A stretch of DNA of 28,770 bases from an uncultured Campylobacter sp. (GCF_938045205.1 NZ_CALIMY010000003.1:1-28770); one strand, 5' to 3'. Shown: positions 1-7,479, counted from the stretch's first letter. Numbers and translations are program-made. Notes: generated by a model not told the origin, from the letters alone.

Positions 1-108
1 CCAATCTCTTACTTTTGATAAACAAACCTTTTACCGGATATAAAGTAAATTTTAAATTCCAAAATTTAAAACGCGCGATCTTTTTAAATTTTAAAATTTG
101 CCGAGCGC
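1..108. other. A/T-rich intergenic sequence downstream of rsmE
   Basis: No coding signal is visible here on either strand. The stretch contains the perfect 14-base palindrome AAATTTTAAAATTT at 86-99, just past the rsmE stop codon. I see no G+C-rich hairpin with a T-run that would make a standard terminator. Confidence 0.5.
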
Positions 109-765
109 TTAAAACATCAATTTTGCGCAAGTTGCGATCAGCGCGGTGTTTGAGCGCAAAATATAAGAGCTATTAAGCGCATAGGCGTTTTTAAATTTCT
201 CCCTTTCGCGCGGCGAAAATCCGCCCTCCGGGCCGATGAAAGCGATCTCATCGCCGCCGAAAATATCGATGTTCTTGCCGCCAAAATCGATCAGGCTTAC
301 GTTTTTATATCTTTGCGCAAGCTCGTCCGAGCTGCTCAAAACCTCGATCTGCATGATGGAATTGCGCCCGCATTGTTGAGATGAGTTGATCAAAATCCGC
401 TCCATCCTCTGCAGATCGAGCCGCACGTTTTTCTGCGACAGATCGGCATATACCAAAATAAGCCGCCCGATGCCCATCTCGTTTAGCGCAGGCAGGCTCT
501 TTTCGATCACAGCGCTCTCGACGACCGCCCAAGCGACGCAAAAATCGTGGCTCGGCGTAAAAACCGAGCTTTTAAAAACTAAATTCAGAGCCGCACCTTT
601 GCGCGAAATTTCGGCGATCTCATATAGATAACTCGCCCCGTCCTTTAGATTTCGCACGTCTATGCGCTCGCCCGCCCTTGCTCGTCTGGCCTTTAGGTGC
701 AAAAACTGATCATTCTGCAAAACTAGGCTCTGTTCGCCTGCAAGCTTATCGTAAAAATATACCAT
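109..765 (-). CDS. rsmE: 16S rRNA (uracil-1498-N3)-methyltransferase RsmE
   Basis: RsmE methylates N3 of U1498 in 16S rRNA of the small ribosomal subunit, using S-adenosylmethionine; it is a cytoplasmic SPOUT-fold enzyme. The C-terminal half shows the family's SAM-binding knot motifs, IGPEGGFSP followed later by LRSNTALIA, and the N-terminal part has the expected PUA-like pattern (LKARRARAGERI). At about 218 residues it is near the usual family length (roughly 220-245). I placed the start at the ATG at 765, which overlaps the stop of the upstream membrane-protein gene as TGATG; a TTG one codon earlier is also open. The overlap suggests translational coupling and co-transcription with the upstream genes. 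No truncation or missing key motif is seen. Confidence 0.93.
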   Translation of the reverse strand: MVYFYDKLAGEQSLVLQNDQFLHLKARRARAGERIDVRNLKDGASYLYEIAEISRKGAALNLVFKSSVFTPSHDFCVAWAVVESAVIEKSLPALNEMGIGRLILVYADLSQKNVRLDLQRMERILINSSQQCGRNSIMQIEVLSSSDELAQRYKNVSLIDFGGKNIDIFGGDEIAFIGPEGGFSPREREKFKNAYALNSSYILRSNTALIATCAKLMF

Positions 766-1247
766 CAAATAACACTCGCTATCAAAATTATCGCTAAGTT
801 TAGCCCCAAAATCACCCGCATTTTGCGCTGATAGGGCGCAAAGTTTTGGCTTAGATACGCGATTTTTAGCCGCCTGTACGACGTCGCACTAAACGCGATC
901 ATCACTAGCGCTGCGGCCGCCATAAAGTAAATTTTAAAGCTCAAATCAAAGCGCAGCACCGGTAGCATCACGCTTCCGCTAATTATCAGCGCCGCGATAC
1001 ACGAATAATAGATCGGCAAAAACAGCCTGATGCGCCTAAGAAATCTAAGCCCAGATCTGCTTTTTTGCTTTAAATTCCCAGCTTGCGGCGCGGAGGCGGC
1101 GGAATTTAAAGCCTTGCCGCGAGGGCAAAATTCCGCCGCCGCGTCGATCTTAAGCTGGGTAAAAATCAGATAAATTATCGTTAAAATCGCCGCAGCTAGC
1201 GCAAAAAATTTATGAAAACCCAGGGCGCTTTGATACAGATAATCCAT
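765..1247 (-). CDS. Four-helix integral membrane protein (CopD/DUF-like), function unknown
   Basis: A 160-residue protein with four likely transmembrane segments at about residues 13-31, 72-96, 103-122 and 142-160. The shape is that of small CopD-like inner-membrane proteins, but I do not recognise a specific family and assign no function. Between the first and second helices (about residues 34-66) lies an Ala/Ser/Asn-rich hydrophilic stretch that resembles the low-complexity insertions seen in QueE, NuoG, NuoI and NuoN of this window. The ATG at 1247 is preceded by GGCGGAAG and overlaps the TAA of the doubtful ORF upstream (TAATG). The stop overlaps the rsmE start, so the two are probably translated together. 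Confidence 0.7.
   Translation of the reverse strand: MDYLYQSALGFHKFFALAAAILTIIYLIFTQLKIDAAAEFCPRGKALNSAASAPQAGNLKQKSRSGLRFLRRIRLFLPIYYSCIAALIISGSVMLPVLRFDLSFKIYFMAAAALVMIAFSATSYRRLKIAYLSQNFAPYQRKMRVILGLNLAIILIASVI
1050..1148 (-). repeat. In-frame low-complexity insertion in the membrane protein
   Basis: These bases encode residues of about 34-66, an Ala/Ser/Asn/Lys-rich loop between two predicted membrane helices. The DNA carries GGAATTTAAA and TTTAAATTCC words like those in the other insertions of the window. That it is an insertion is inferred from composition and loop position; no alignment was available. Confidence 0.4.
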
Positions 1248-1615
1248 TACTTCCGCCGGAGGGTTAAATTTGCAGGATAAAATTTTGCACGGCTAGAGCC
1301 GAAACGACCGAATTTCAACGCAAATTTTTTCGGCGCGAGATAAGACAGACCTGTTCCGCGCCTTTGAAATTTTAAAAACCTTTCAAAGCGGTCGTGGATA
1401 TTTATTGCGTTAAATTTTACCCCATTGCCTTCTAATCGCGATTTGGCGCAGTGTATCTCGCGCCAAGAATGAAATTTTGCGGATAGAGCTTTATGAAATT
1501 TAAAATTTCTTTGCGCAGATCGCACGGGCAAAAAAGACGCTAAAATCGCGCTTACGCGCCGCATACGAATAACGCAAATTTTAAAAATTTTCAAATTTAG
1601 GCGCAGATTTTTCAA
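1247..1615 (-). CDS. Doubtful small ORF between lipoprotein and membrane-protein genes
   Basis: An open frame of 122 codons from a TTG at 1615. In its favour: a Shine-Dalgarno-like AAGGTGGAG stands just before the TTG, the frame begins nine bases after the lipoprotein stop, and its TAA overlaps the next ATG (TAATG), as at real junctions in this cluster. Against it: the product is rich in Arg, Lys and Phe, with KF/NFKF words typical of A/T-rich non-coding DNA here, and no domain, membrane segment or signal peptide is recognisable. If it is not a gene, 1250-1624 is about 370 bases of A/T-run sequence with no other visible content. Confidence 0.3.
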   Translation of the reverse strand: MKNLRLNLKIFKICVIRMRRVSAILASFLPVRSAQRNFKFHKALSAKFHSWREIHCAKSRLEGNGVKFNAINIHDRFERFLKFQRRGTGLSYLAPKKFALKFGRFGSSRAKFYPANLTLRRK

Positions 1616-1624
1616 CGCTCCACC

Positions 1625-1846
1625 TTATTCCGTCACCGGAAGCGGCGGCATATCGGCGTTTATATCGACTTTGGGCTCGCTAGGCGCGATAGGTACGTCC
1701 TTTGGCACCTCGCTATCTACCGGCGGCTTTTGCAGGGCGTCCTTTTTCTCATCGTCGCAACCGCCCAAAGCAAGCGCGCAGACAAAGATCGCCCACGCGG
1801 CAAAAACGCGCACAAAACCCGCGCCAAATTTAAAGAAATTTCTCAT
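1625..1846 (-). CDS. Small predicted lipoprotein, proline/acidic-rich
   Basis: A 73-residue protein with a type II signal peptide. It has a basic N-terminus (MRNFFKFG), a hydrophobic core (about residues 10-28) and a lipobox ending LGGC, with the lipidated Cys near residue 30. The mature part is short, charged and Pro-rich (KPPVDSEVPKDVP and PPLPVTE), which suggests a flexible surface or periplasmic tether rather than an enzyme. The frame is open 17 codons further upstream, but I chose the ATG at 1846. It overlaps the queD stop as TGATG and gives a normal signal peptide, while the longer version would put a charged stretch before it. No specific function can be assigned. Confidence 0.75.
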   Translation of the reverse strand: MRNFFKFGAGFVRVFAAWAIFVCALALGGCDDEKKDALQKPPVDSEVPKDVPIAPSEPKVDINADMPPLPVTE

Positions 1847-2427
1847 CAGCAGTCCTTTGGATAGATGATTTTTTCGCCGCGTAGCAGCTTTTGCCAAAGC
1901 TCAGGTTGCCTCCACTCCTCGCGCACGGCGGGCGAGAATTCTATCTCATCCAGCGCGATCTCGCCCATCTGCGCGTTGTAGGCGTCCTCGCGGAAGCACT
2001 GCGCGTAGCCGGTGGCCGTTTCGTGCACGATGACGCTGTGAAGCTTTACTTCGCGCTCACCGTTTTGCATCTGAGTCAGGCTCAAAAGTCGGTCGATTAG
2101 AACGAAAAAAATTCTACAAAACTGCTCCGCGCTCGGATTTAGCGGTATCTGTACCCAGCGCGCGCTGTGTTTTTTAAGATCCGCGATGTAGCTGGCATCA
2201 TCGCGCGCGTAGATCGTCGTAGCGTGGTCGAAACTATCGATAAGCTCGCGAATACCGAGCTTCATATAACCAAAGTCGTAAACCATACCCGCTTCATCCA
2301 AAAAATTTGAGCTAAGCAAAATTTCGCATCTATAGGAGTGGCCGTGGATGCTCGTGCGACATCGCTTCGAGCCGCACAGGCGCACGATGTGAGCGTTTTC
2401 GAATTCGTATAATTTCCTGATTATCAT
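1846..2427 (-). CDS. queD: 6-carboxy-5,6,7,8-tetrahydropterin synthase QueD
   Basis: QueD converts 7,8-dihydroneopterin triphosphate to 6-carboxytetrahydropterin, the step before QueE in queuosine precursor (preQ0) synthesis. The PTPS-fold motifs are all visible: FENAH (zinc ligand His13), Cys23 as the likely nucleophile, HGH (His28 and His30, zinc ligands), DSFDHAT, PSAEQ and the HETATG segment with its conserved Glu. At 193 residues it is longer than the E. coli protein (about 120), a common situation in this bacterial group, with extra sequence at the C-terminus. The ATG at 2427 overlaps the queE stop as ATGA; an upstream in-frame start at 2448 lies inside queE and is unlikely. Adjacency to queE supports the pathway assignment. 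Confidence 0.9.
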   Translation of the reverse strand: MIIRKLYEFENAHIVRLCGSKRCRTSIHGHSYRCEILLSSNFLDEAGMVYDFGYMKLGIRELIDSFDHATTIYARDDASYIADLKKHSARWVQIPLNPSAEQFCRIFFVLIDRLLSLTQMQNGEREVKLHSVIVHETATGYAQCFREDAYNAQMGEIALDEIEFSPAVREEWRQPELWQKLLRGEKIIYPKDC

Positions 2428-3389
2428 ACCCCGTCCTTCTCGCCCCAAATTCTAATGTGCAGGCGATCGGAGTAATTATAGCCGTTTTTTAGGCAAAAAT
2501 CCACGCAAAATTGCGCGGCGCTTTCCAGCTCGCGACGATCTGCGCCACGCGGCATACAATAAACTTCGCTCTCGCACGCCGCTAAAATTTCGCTGATCTC
2601 GGGCTGCACGTCAAACTCGGGCGAGATGACGAACTTGTAAAAGCTATCTTTTGCGTTTTGTTTTAAGCTTCGCAGCGCGGCGAAGTTTAACCTGCGTTCG
2701 CGCGGCTCGGCGGAGTTTGAAAGCTTGGGAGAGACCGCAAAGACGCAGCTTTTGTAGGCGGGAAATTTTTCAAAATCCACGAAAATCGTGCCGTTGGTTT
2801 CGAAGTGCGCTTCGTATCCGCGCGCTAGTAGCTCGCAGACGAACTCGTAAAATAGCACCTCTTTGTGATGCAACATCGGCTCGCCGCCGGTGATAACGAC
2901 GATCGGCTTTTGATAAAGCTTAGCGCTCTGCGGCGAGGCGGAGCTTTGCGGATTTAAATTTAAAGAATTCTGCGCTGCGAAATTTAAAGAATTCTCGCTC
3001 GTTAAATTTAAAGAATTTTTTGCGTTACCGTTTGAGCGGGGAGGCGTTTGTACGGCGGCGGAATTTAACGTATCGCTTTCGGAAAAAGGCTCGGCGCCGC
3101 AAAAACCCGGCGCAGGGCACGCAGGTGCGAAACGGGACGAATCTGATAAATTTGGAATTTTATTCAAAAGCTGCGATAAATTTAAAATTTCTTCGTGCTC
3201 GAAGTGGCTCGTAAAAACCGCGCGGATCGTATCGCAACCGTGCAAGATCTCGCCGGTCTTTGGCGAAATGCGCTCGCCGCCGAAGCCCTCGCAGCGCAGG
3301 TTGCAGCCCGCAAAGCGAAAGAAAAACGCGAGCCTGCCTACGTATTTGCCCTCGCCCTGAATACTTAAAAAGCTCTCAACAAGCCTCAT
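2424..3389 (-). CDS. queE: 7-carboxy-7-deazaguanine synthase QueE (radical SAM), with a large insertion
   Basis: QueE is a radical-SAM enzyme that rearranges carboxytetrahydropterin to 7-carboxy-7-deazaguanine for queuosine. The N-terminus shows SIQGEGKYVG and a cluster site with Cys29, Cys33 and Cys52; GGEP at 168-171 is the SAM-binding motif, followed by ETNGT. The cluster is a variant: 18 residues separate the second and third Cys, where the classic radical SAM motif has two, and the third Cys sits in GCDT, the normal place for the CDT of QueE. The protein is 321 residues, against about 220-250 for most homologues. The excess lies mainly at residues 80-157, a low-complexity region with NSLN repeats. 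The start at 3389 overlaps the moaA stop (ATGA), and the stop overlaps queD (ATGA), so the three genes are probably coupled. Confidence 0.9.
   Translation of the reverse strand: MRLVESFLSIQGEGKYVGRLAFFFRFAGCNLRCEGFGGERISPKTGEILHGCDTIRAVFTSHFEHEEILNLSQLLNKIPNLSDSSRFAPACPAPGFCGAEPFSESDTLNSAAVQTPPRSNGNAKNSLNLTSENSLNFAAQNSLNLNPQSSASPQSAKLYQKPIVVITGGEPMLHHKEVLFYEFVCELLARGYEAHFETNGTIFVDFEKFPAYKSCVFAVSPKLSNSAEPRERRLNFAALRSLKQNAKDSFYKFVISPEFDVQPEISEILAACESEVYCMPRGADRRELESAAQFCVDFCLKNGYNYSDRLHIRIWGEKDGV
2919..3152 (-). repeat. In-frame low-complexity insertion within queE
   Basis: This stretch encodes about residues 80-157 of QueE, between the cluster domain and the SAM-binding GGEP strand. It contains three close copies of a unit reading AAATTTAAAGAATT on the plus strand (about 2957, 2981 and 3005), translated as NSLNL/NSLNF. 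The rest is Ser/Ala/Pro-rich. No frame is lost, and both flanks match the enzyme family. Confidence 0.65.
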
Positions 3390-4351
3390 CCGCCCGTCTC
3401 GTAAAATGCACGGCTTGAAATTTCATTCGAAGCGTCCGTTTGCCAGCGATTTTTTTCGGGCTTATTCGCTAAAATTTTAGCCAAAATTTCGGCGGCTGCG
3501 GCAATGTCGCCCTCTTTAACCGCCTTTTTGATACTTAGCGCGTCCTCGAAGTAAAGACACGGGATCAAAAGCCCCTCGGCGCTTAGCCTGATGCGGTTGC
3601 AGCTCTCGCAAAAATCGTGCTTGTGCGGATCGATTATGCCGAAGGTGTAGCCGTCCCCGAGCGCGTAAAGCGACGCGGGCGAGCTTTGCGATTTCGGCAG
3701 AGCGGTAAAGATAAATTTACGCCTTAAAATATCTAAAATTTCGTTTGATTTTAAGCCTGTAAGATCGCCGGCATGGGTGTTTTCCATAAATTCTATGAAG
3801 CGAATCTGACAATCCTTCTCGCGGGCAAATTCCAGCAAATAGATCAGCTCGTCGTCGTTGATGCCTTTTAGCGCGACAGTGTTTAGCTTGACTTTTAATC
3901 CCGCTTCAAGCGCAGCGTCAAGGCCCTCTAAGACGTTATAAAGCACGCCTCGCTGAGCTATAAATTTAGCCCGCTCCGGACGCAGCGAGTCAAGCGACAT
4001 ATTGATGCGCTTTAGCCCGGCGTCTTTCAGGGCGCGTGCGTAGTTTTTGAGATAATATCCGTTGGTAGTAAGCGCAAGATCGATACCCGGAGCGTAATCC
4101 GCGATCATCTTTATAAAATCCTCGATCCCCTTTCGCACCAGCGGTTCGCCGCCGGTGATACGGATCTTTTTTACGCCGCCGTCGATCGCAACTTTGACGA
4201 ATAAAAACATCTCCTCAAAGCTTAAAATATTCTCTCGCGGCACCCAATTAAACGGCGTGCTCGGCATGCAATATCTGCATCTGAAATTACACCGCTGCGT
4301 AACCGAAATGCGCAAATAATCGATCGTTCGTCCAAATTTATCAATTAGCAT
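3386..4351 (-). CDS. moaA: GTP 3',8-cyclase MoaA
   Basis: MoaA is the radical-SAM enzyme for the first step of molybdenum cofactor synthesis, converting GTP to 3',8-cyclo-7,8-dihydro-GTP in the cytoplasm. Both iron-sulfur sites are visible: the N-terminal Cys21, Cys25 and Cys28 (RCNFRCRYC), and the C-terminal CESCN followed 13 residues later by the third Cys (LIPC). GGEP lies at about 74-77. The protein ends in Gly-Gly, the conserved MoaA C-terminal tail. At 321 residues the length is normal. I chose the ATG at 4351 because AAGG lies about eight bases upstream; a TTG six codons earlier lacks this. A TATAAT box lies 28 bases upstream, so moaA is probably the first gene of the moaA-queE-queD run. 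Confidence 0.95.
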   Translation of the reverse strand: MLIDKFGRTIDYLRISVTQRCNFRCRYCMPSTPFNWVPRENILSFEEMFLFVKVAIDGGVKKIRITGGEPLVRKGIEDFIKMIADYAPGIDLALTTNGYYLKNYARALKDAGLKRINMSLDSLRPERAKFIAQRGVLYNVLEGLDAALEAGLKVKLNTVALKGINDDELIYLLEFAREKDCQIRFIEFMENTHAGDLTGLKSNEILDILRRKFIFTALPKSQSSPASLYALGDGYTFGIIDPHKHDFCESCNRIRLSAEGLLIPCLYFEDALSIKKAVKEGDIAAAAEILAKILANKPEKNRWQTDASNEISSRAFYETGG

Positions 4352-4378
4352 ATTTTGCCTTAATATCAATTTGCGGCG

Positions 4379-4384
4379 ATTATA
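4379..4384 (-). promoter_or_regulatory. Probable -10 box for moaA
   Basis: The minus strand reads TATAAT here, preceded by a run of T (TTTTTTA), the usual layout of a Campylobacter housekeeping promoter, where the -35 is weak and a T-rich -16 region compensates. It lies 28 bases before the moaA ATG. Confidence 0.6.
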
Positions 4385-4431
4385 TAAAAAACAAAGCGAT
4401 TTTGCAAAATTTTATTTTTATATTGCTCCGG

Positions 4432-4791
4432 CTATTTTCTTACCGAGCCGATGAGCTCTTTAAGCTGATCCAGAAGCGGTCTGATCTGCTTTTCTACCCG
4501 CTCGTCGATCATCGTAGGCACTACATCTAGTCTCTGCTCTATCGTCTCGTCGATCACGTCTGCAATCGCGTTTATATCGATATTAGGAGCGACTTTGCCG
4601 CCCGAATCGATCATCTCTTTTAGCTCCTCGACCTTCTTTTTAAGCAGATAATTTTCCTGCATAGCGTCGGTCAATACCTGATCGAAGCGCTCGAATTTTT
4701 TATCCGCTTGCTTATCCTTAAAATATATGACGAAAAACATCAAAAATATAACGACGCAGAGTCCTAAAATGATGATAGTGTTAAGATCCAT
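4432..4791 (-). CDS. Small membrane-anchored coiled-coil protein
   Basis: A 119-residue protein with one N-terminal transmembrane helix (about residues 5-24) followed by a charged, heptad-like region (about 30-65) and a second amphipathic stretch to the C-terminus. The predicted topology is a short inner-membrane anchor with a cytoplasmic or periplasmic coiled coil. I do not recognise a named family; similar small proteins accompany ubiA/mqnP in Campylobacter, as far as I recall. The SD sequence AAGGA overlaps the mqnP stop codon, and only nine bases separate the two genes, so they are most likely one transcript. The function is unknown. Confidence 0.8.
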   Translation of the reverse strand: MDLNTIIILGLCVVIFLMFFVIYFKDKQADKKFERFDQVLTDAMQENYLLKKKVEELKEMIDSGGKVAPNIDINAIADVIDETIEQRLDVVPTMIDERVEKQIRPLLDQLKELIGSVRK

Positions 4792-4800
4792 AGGGGTTCC

Positions 4801-5670
4801 TTAAAATAAATTTACAAAAACAAAAGCGAAAAACGCAATGCCCAAGTAGCCATTCAGCGTAAAAAACGCGCGATCAATCTTGCTAAAATCTTTCTGCACG
4901 ATCCTATGCTCGAAGTACAGGATCGTCGCGCACGCAGCCACGCCCAGATAGGCAAAAAAGCCTAAATTTGCCGCCGCGCAAAACAGCAGCCAAAAAAGCA
5001 CCGCCACGGCATGAAAAATTTTAGAGATAAACATCGAGGCTTCCTTGCCGTAAAGCGCAGGAATGCTGTAAAGCCCAGCCGTGCGGTCAAATTCCATATC
5101 TTGAAGCGAATACAGCACGTCAAAGCCGCCTACCCAAAATACTACTCCAAAGCATAGTAGCACCGACCATAGCGGAATTCCGCCGCTAACGGCGATCGCT
5201 CCCGCAATCGGCGCAAGCCCTAGGCAAAAACCGAGCATTAAATGCGCGGTCTCGCTAAAGCGTTTAAAATATGAATACCCGCCCAATGCCGCTAAAATCG
5301 GCACCGAAAGCTTAAGCGCCAAAGAATTTATAAGCGCCGAAACCGCTATGAAAACTACCGCGTTTGCGATAATGAAAAGCAGCAAATTCCCGCGTCCGAT
5401 CCGTCCATCCACGCTGGGGCGCGAAGCACAACGCGGATTGGCGCGGTCGATATCCTCGTCCAGGTAGCGATTTAGCGCCATCGCAAAGCTTCTCGCGCTC
5501 ACCGCGCATAAAATCCCTAAAAAAAGCAGCTTCCAACCGAACCATACCGAGCCGCTTTGCAGCTTGCTTGCAGTAACCATCGCCGTAAAGATAAACGGCA
5601 GCGCGAAAACCGAGTGTTTAAAAACTATTAATTCGTTGATATCGGATAAAATTTCTTTAAATTTAGCCAT
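4801..5670 (-). CDS. mqnP: UbiA-family prenyltransferase, menaquinone biosynthesis (MqnP)
   Basis: An integral membrane prenyltransferase that attaches a polyprenyl chain to the menaquinone head-group precursor; in Campylobacter this is expected to serve the futalosine pathway. Both Asp-rich motifs of the superfamily are present: NRYLDEDIDRANPR in the first cytoplasmic loop and DVLYSLQDMEFD in the second. Between them run hydrophobic segments totalling about eight to nine helices. At 289 residues it has normal length. The frame is open 40 codons further upstream, but the ATG at 5670 has AAGGGG correctly spaced and gives the family N-terminus (MAKFKEILSDIN). Its product would make the quinone that the complex I encoded downstream in this window reduces. 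Confidence 0.88.
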   Translation of the reverse strand: MAKFKEILSDINELIVFKHSVFALPFIFTAMVTASKLQSGSVWFGWKLLFLGILCAVSARSFAMALNRYLDEDIDRANPRCASRPSVDGRIGRGNLLLFIIANAVVFIAVSALINSLALKLSVPILAALGGYSYFKRFSETAHLMLGFCLGLAPIAGAIAVSGGIPLWSVLLCFGVVFWVGGFDVLYSLQDMEFDRTAGLYSIPALYGKEASMFISKIFHAVAVLFWLLFCAAANLGFFAYLGVAACATILYFEHRIVQKDFSKIDRAFFTLNGYLGIAFFAFVFVNLF

Positions 5671-5692
5671 TTCGCCCCTTATTTTGGGCACC

Positions 5693-5698
5693 ATTGTA
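5693..5698 (-). promoter_or_regulatory. Probable -10 box for mqnP
   Basis: The minus strand reads GATACAATGG with TACAAT as the -10, 23 bases before the mqnP ATG and preceded by a run of T on the same strand. It is divergent from the miaA promoter. Confidence 0.5.
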
Positions 5699-5730
5699 TC
5701 AAAAAAAAGTAAGAATAGCTCTAAATTTGA

Positions 5731-5736
5731 TATAAT
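5731..5736 (+). promoter_or_regulatory. Probable -10 box for miaA
   Basis: A consensus TATAAT lies 31 bases upstream of the proposed TTG start of miaA, in the divergent region shared with mqnP. Confidence 0.6.
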
Positions 5737-5766
5737 TTGAACGAAAAATTTACGAAAGGAAACGCC

Positions 5767-6672
5767 TTGAGCCAAAATCAAAACTCGCACGCAAGCCCGC
5801 AGATCGCGATCATCGGCACCACCGCAAGCGGCAAAAGCGATCTTGCACTAAGTATCGCGCGAGAAACCGGCGCCGTGATTTTGAGCCTTGATTCGCTTTG
5901 CATTTACCGGCAGATCGATATCGCAAGCGCCAAGCCAAGCGAGGAGGAGCTGCGCGAGATCAGGCACTTCGGCGTAAATTTAATCTATCCAAACGAGTAC
6001 TTCAGCGTCGGAGAGTTTATCAAAGAATACGCCGCCGCGCGGGCTTTTGCAGAGCGTAGCGGTGCGCCTTTGATAATCACTGGGGGCAGCGGATTTTATC
6101 TAAAAGCGATGCTAAGCGGTCTGGCGCCGAAGGTTCCCGATTTTAAAAGTGAAATTTCAAACGATGAAATTTACGCTCTAGCGCGGCGGATCGATCCGGA
6201 ATTTGCCGCAAAGCTTAGCGCGGCGGACAGTTTTCGTTTACAAAAATGGCTAAGCATCTATAAATTTTGCGGCGAGGCGCCAAGTAAATTTCTGCGCGAA
6301 AACACCGCCCCGCCCGTCATTTCGGATATTAAAATTTTTGAGATCGACGCGCCCAAGCAGTGGCTTGCAGGGCGTATCGAGGCGCGCACGAAAGCGATGT
6401 TTGAGCGCGGGCTTTTGGAGGAAGCGGAGTTTTTATTCGTCCGCTACGGCGCGGAATGTAGGGCGCTAGGCTGCATCGGGCTAAAGGAGTGCGGGCAGCT
6501 TTTGCGCGGGCAGATCTCGCGGGCGCAGTGCGAGCAGCTCGTAAGCCTGCACACGGTACAGCTCGCAAAGCGCCAACGCACCTTCAACCGCTCGCAGTTC
6601 GCGGATAAAATTTCAGCGCCGCCGCAAGAGCTGGAGCATGAAATTTTAAAATTTTTCCGCCGCGAGATTTAA
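5767..6672 (+). CDS. miaA: tRNA dimethylallyltransferase MiaA
   Basis: MiaA transfers a dimethylallyl group from DMAPP to N6 of A37 in tRNAs that read UNN codons. The P-loop GTTASGKS is at residues 17-24, followed by LDSLCIYRQIDIASAKPS, equivalent to the family's DSRQ region but altered (DSLC). The C-terminal part has the zinc-independent KRQRTFNR motif. At 301 residues the length is typical. I chose the TTG at 5767 because AAAGGA precedes it by six bases. The upstream in-frame TTG at 5737 overlaps the -10 box and has no Shine-Dalgarno. The gene stands alone on the plus strand and converges with the nuo operon. Confidence 0.92.
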   Translation: MSQNQNSHASPQIAIIGTTASGKSDLALSIARETGAVILSLDSLCIYRQIDIASAKPSEEELREIRHFGVNLIYPNEYFSVGEFIKEYAAARAFAERSGAPLIITGGSGFYLKAMLSGLAPKVPDFKSEISNDEIYALARRIDPEFAAKLSAADSFRLQKWLSIYKFCGEAPSKFLRENTAPPVISDIKIFEIDAPKQWLAGRIEARTKAMFERGLLEEAEFLFVRYGAECRALGCIGLKECGQLLRGQISRAQCEQLVSLHTVQLAKRQRTFNRSQFADKISAPPQELEHEILKFFRREI

Positions 6673-6822
6673 AATCGAAATTTATCAAAATTTGTGTGTT
6701 TGCTAGGAAACAATGGGGCAAGGAAGTGGAAATTTTAGATTTAAATTTACCGCGCCGAATCGCGTCTTTAAAATTTTGCGGGGCGCGCCGAGACCTTGCG
6801 CGACGCGGAATTTCGATTAAAT
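6673..6822. other. Convergent intergenic region with a 10-base inverted repeat
   Basis: This lies between the ends of miaA and the hypothetical gene downstream of nuoN. AATCGAAATT at 6673-6682 and AATTTCGATT at 6809-6818 form a perfect inverted repeat flanking about 126 bases. The interval also contains GGCGCGCC at 6782-6789. An open frame across it on the minus strand (6584-6838) is Arg/Lys-rich and looks non-coding. I see no standard hairpin and T-run terminator. Confidence 0.4.
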
Positions 6823-7425
6823 TTAACCGCCTTCGCAAATATCAAAGCTAAATTTATCGTTGTCAAGCCTACTGAAATTTTGATTTTCCGCGCTTGCATT
6901 GCGCTTGAAAATAAAGGCGTAGCCATATTTCTCGAAGTTCTGCGAGCTGTTTTTTAGCCCCAGGGCGCAAAGCTCGTAAGTGCCGCTTTGCAAGCCGAGC
7001 TTGAGCGTGGAATTAAATTTTCGTATCTTGCCCGCAGCGCCGCTTTGGCACTCATAGCCTAGCTCGAGTTTGTCGCTTTTTAGCTCATCGAAACGATACT
7101 GCAAAGCATCGAAGCTCGCTAGGATCGCGGAGTCGCTTTGCGGGGCGAAATACAGCCTATCGCGCTTGAAAGCCACTTCGTAGCCCGCAGACGGCGCAAA
7201 CTCCTCGTCAATGCAAACGAAGATCTCATAGCTGCGCACCGTAAGCGGGTAGAAGGGTAAAGCTTTAGCGCCCTTTACGGCGTCATAAAACAGCTGCTTG
7301 TGCGCGTCCCAGTAGCTTAGAAGCTTTTTTGCTCTGCATTTTCGCTCCTTTAAAAACTCACTCAAATCGCGCACATCAAGCAGCGCAAAACCGTAGCCGT
7401 CAGCACTTAGCTCGCCCAAAAACAT
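6823..7425 (-). CDS. Hypothetical soluble protein downstream of nuoN
   Basis: A 200-residue protein without signal peptide or membrane segments; I do not recognise a family. It is rich in aromatic and charged residues with alternating hydrophobic strands, so a mixed alpha/beta soluble domain is likely. The first in-frame ATG is at 7443, but I chose 7425 because AAGGAG precedes it with good spacing. It follows nuoN by 54 bases on the same strand, so it is probably the last gene of the nuo transcript. The position could indicate an accessory role for complex I, but that is only inference from neighbourhood. The C-terminus is Asn/Ser-rich, as in several proteins here. Confidence 0.7.
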   Translation of the reverse strand: MFLGELSADGYGFALLDVRDLSEFLKERKCRAKKLLSYWDAHKQLFYDAVKGAKALPFYPLTVRSYEIFVCIDEEFAPSAGYEVAFKRDRLYFAPQSDSAILASFDALQYRFDELKSDKLELGYECQSGAAGKIRKFNSTLKLGLQSGTYELCALGLKNSSQNFEKYGYAFIFKRNASAENQNFSRLDNDKFSFDICEGG

Positions 7426-7479
7426 ATCTCTCCTTGTTGGCAAAGCGCGATGGGTTCAATTCGCGCTTAAAATTTTAGC

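Noticed and set aside
2919..3152. The queE and nuo low-complexity blocks as CRISPR or tandem-repeat arrays
   Set aside because: The units are short, irregularly spaced, in frame within genes and not separated by unique spacers, so they are not CRISPR arrays.
6584..6838. 84-codon minus-strand frame at the miaA / nuo convergence
   Set aside because: It overlaps the end of miaA antisense, is Arg/Lys-rich, and has no SD or conserved feature.
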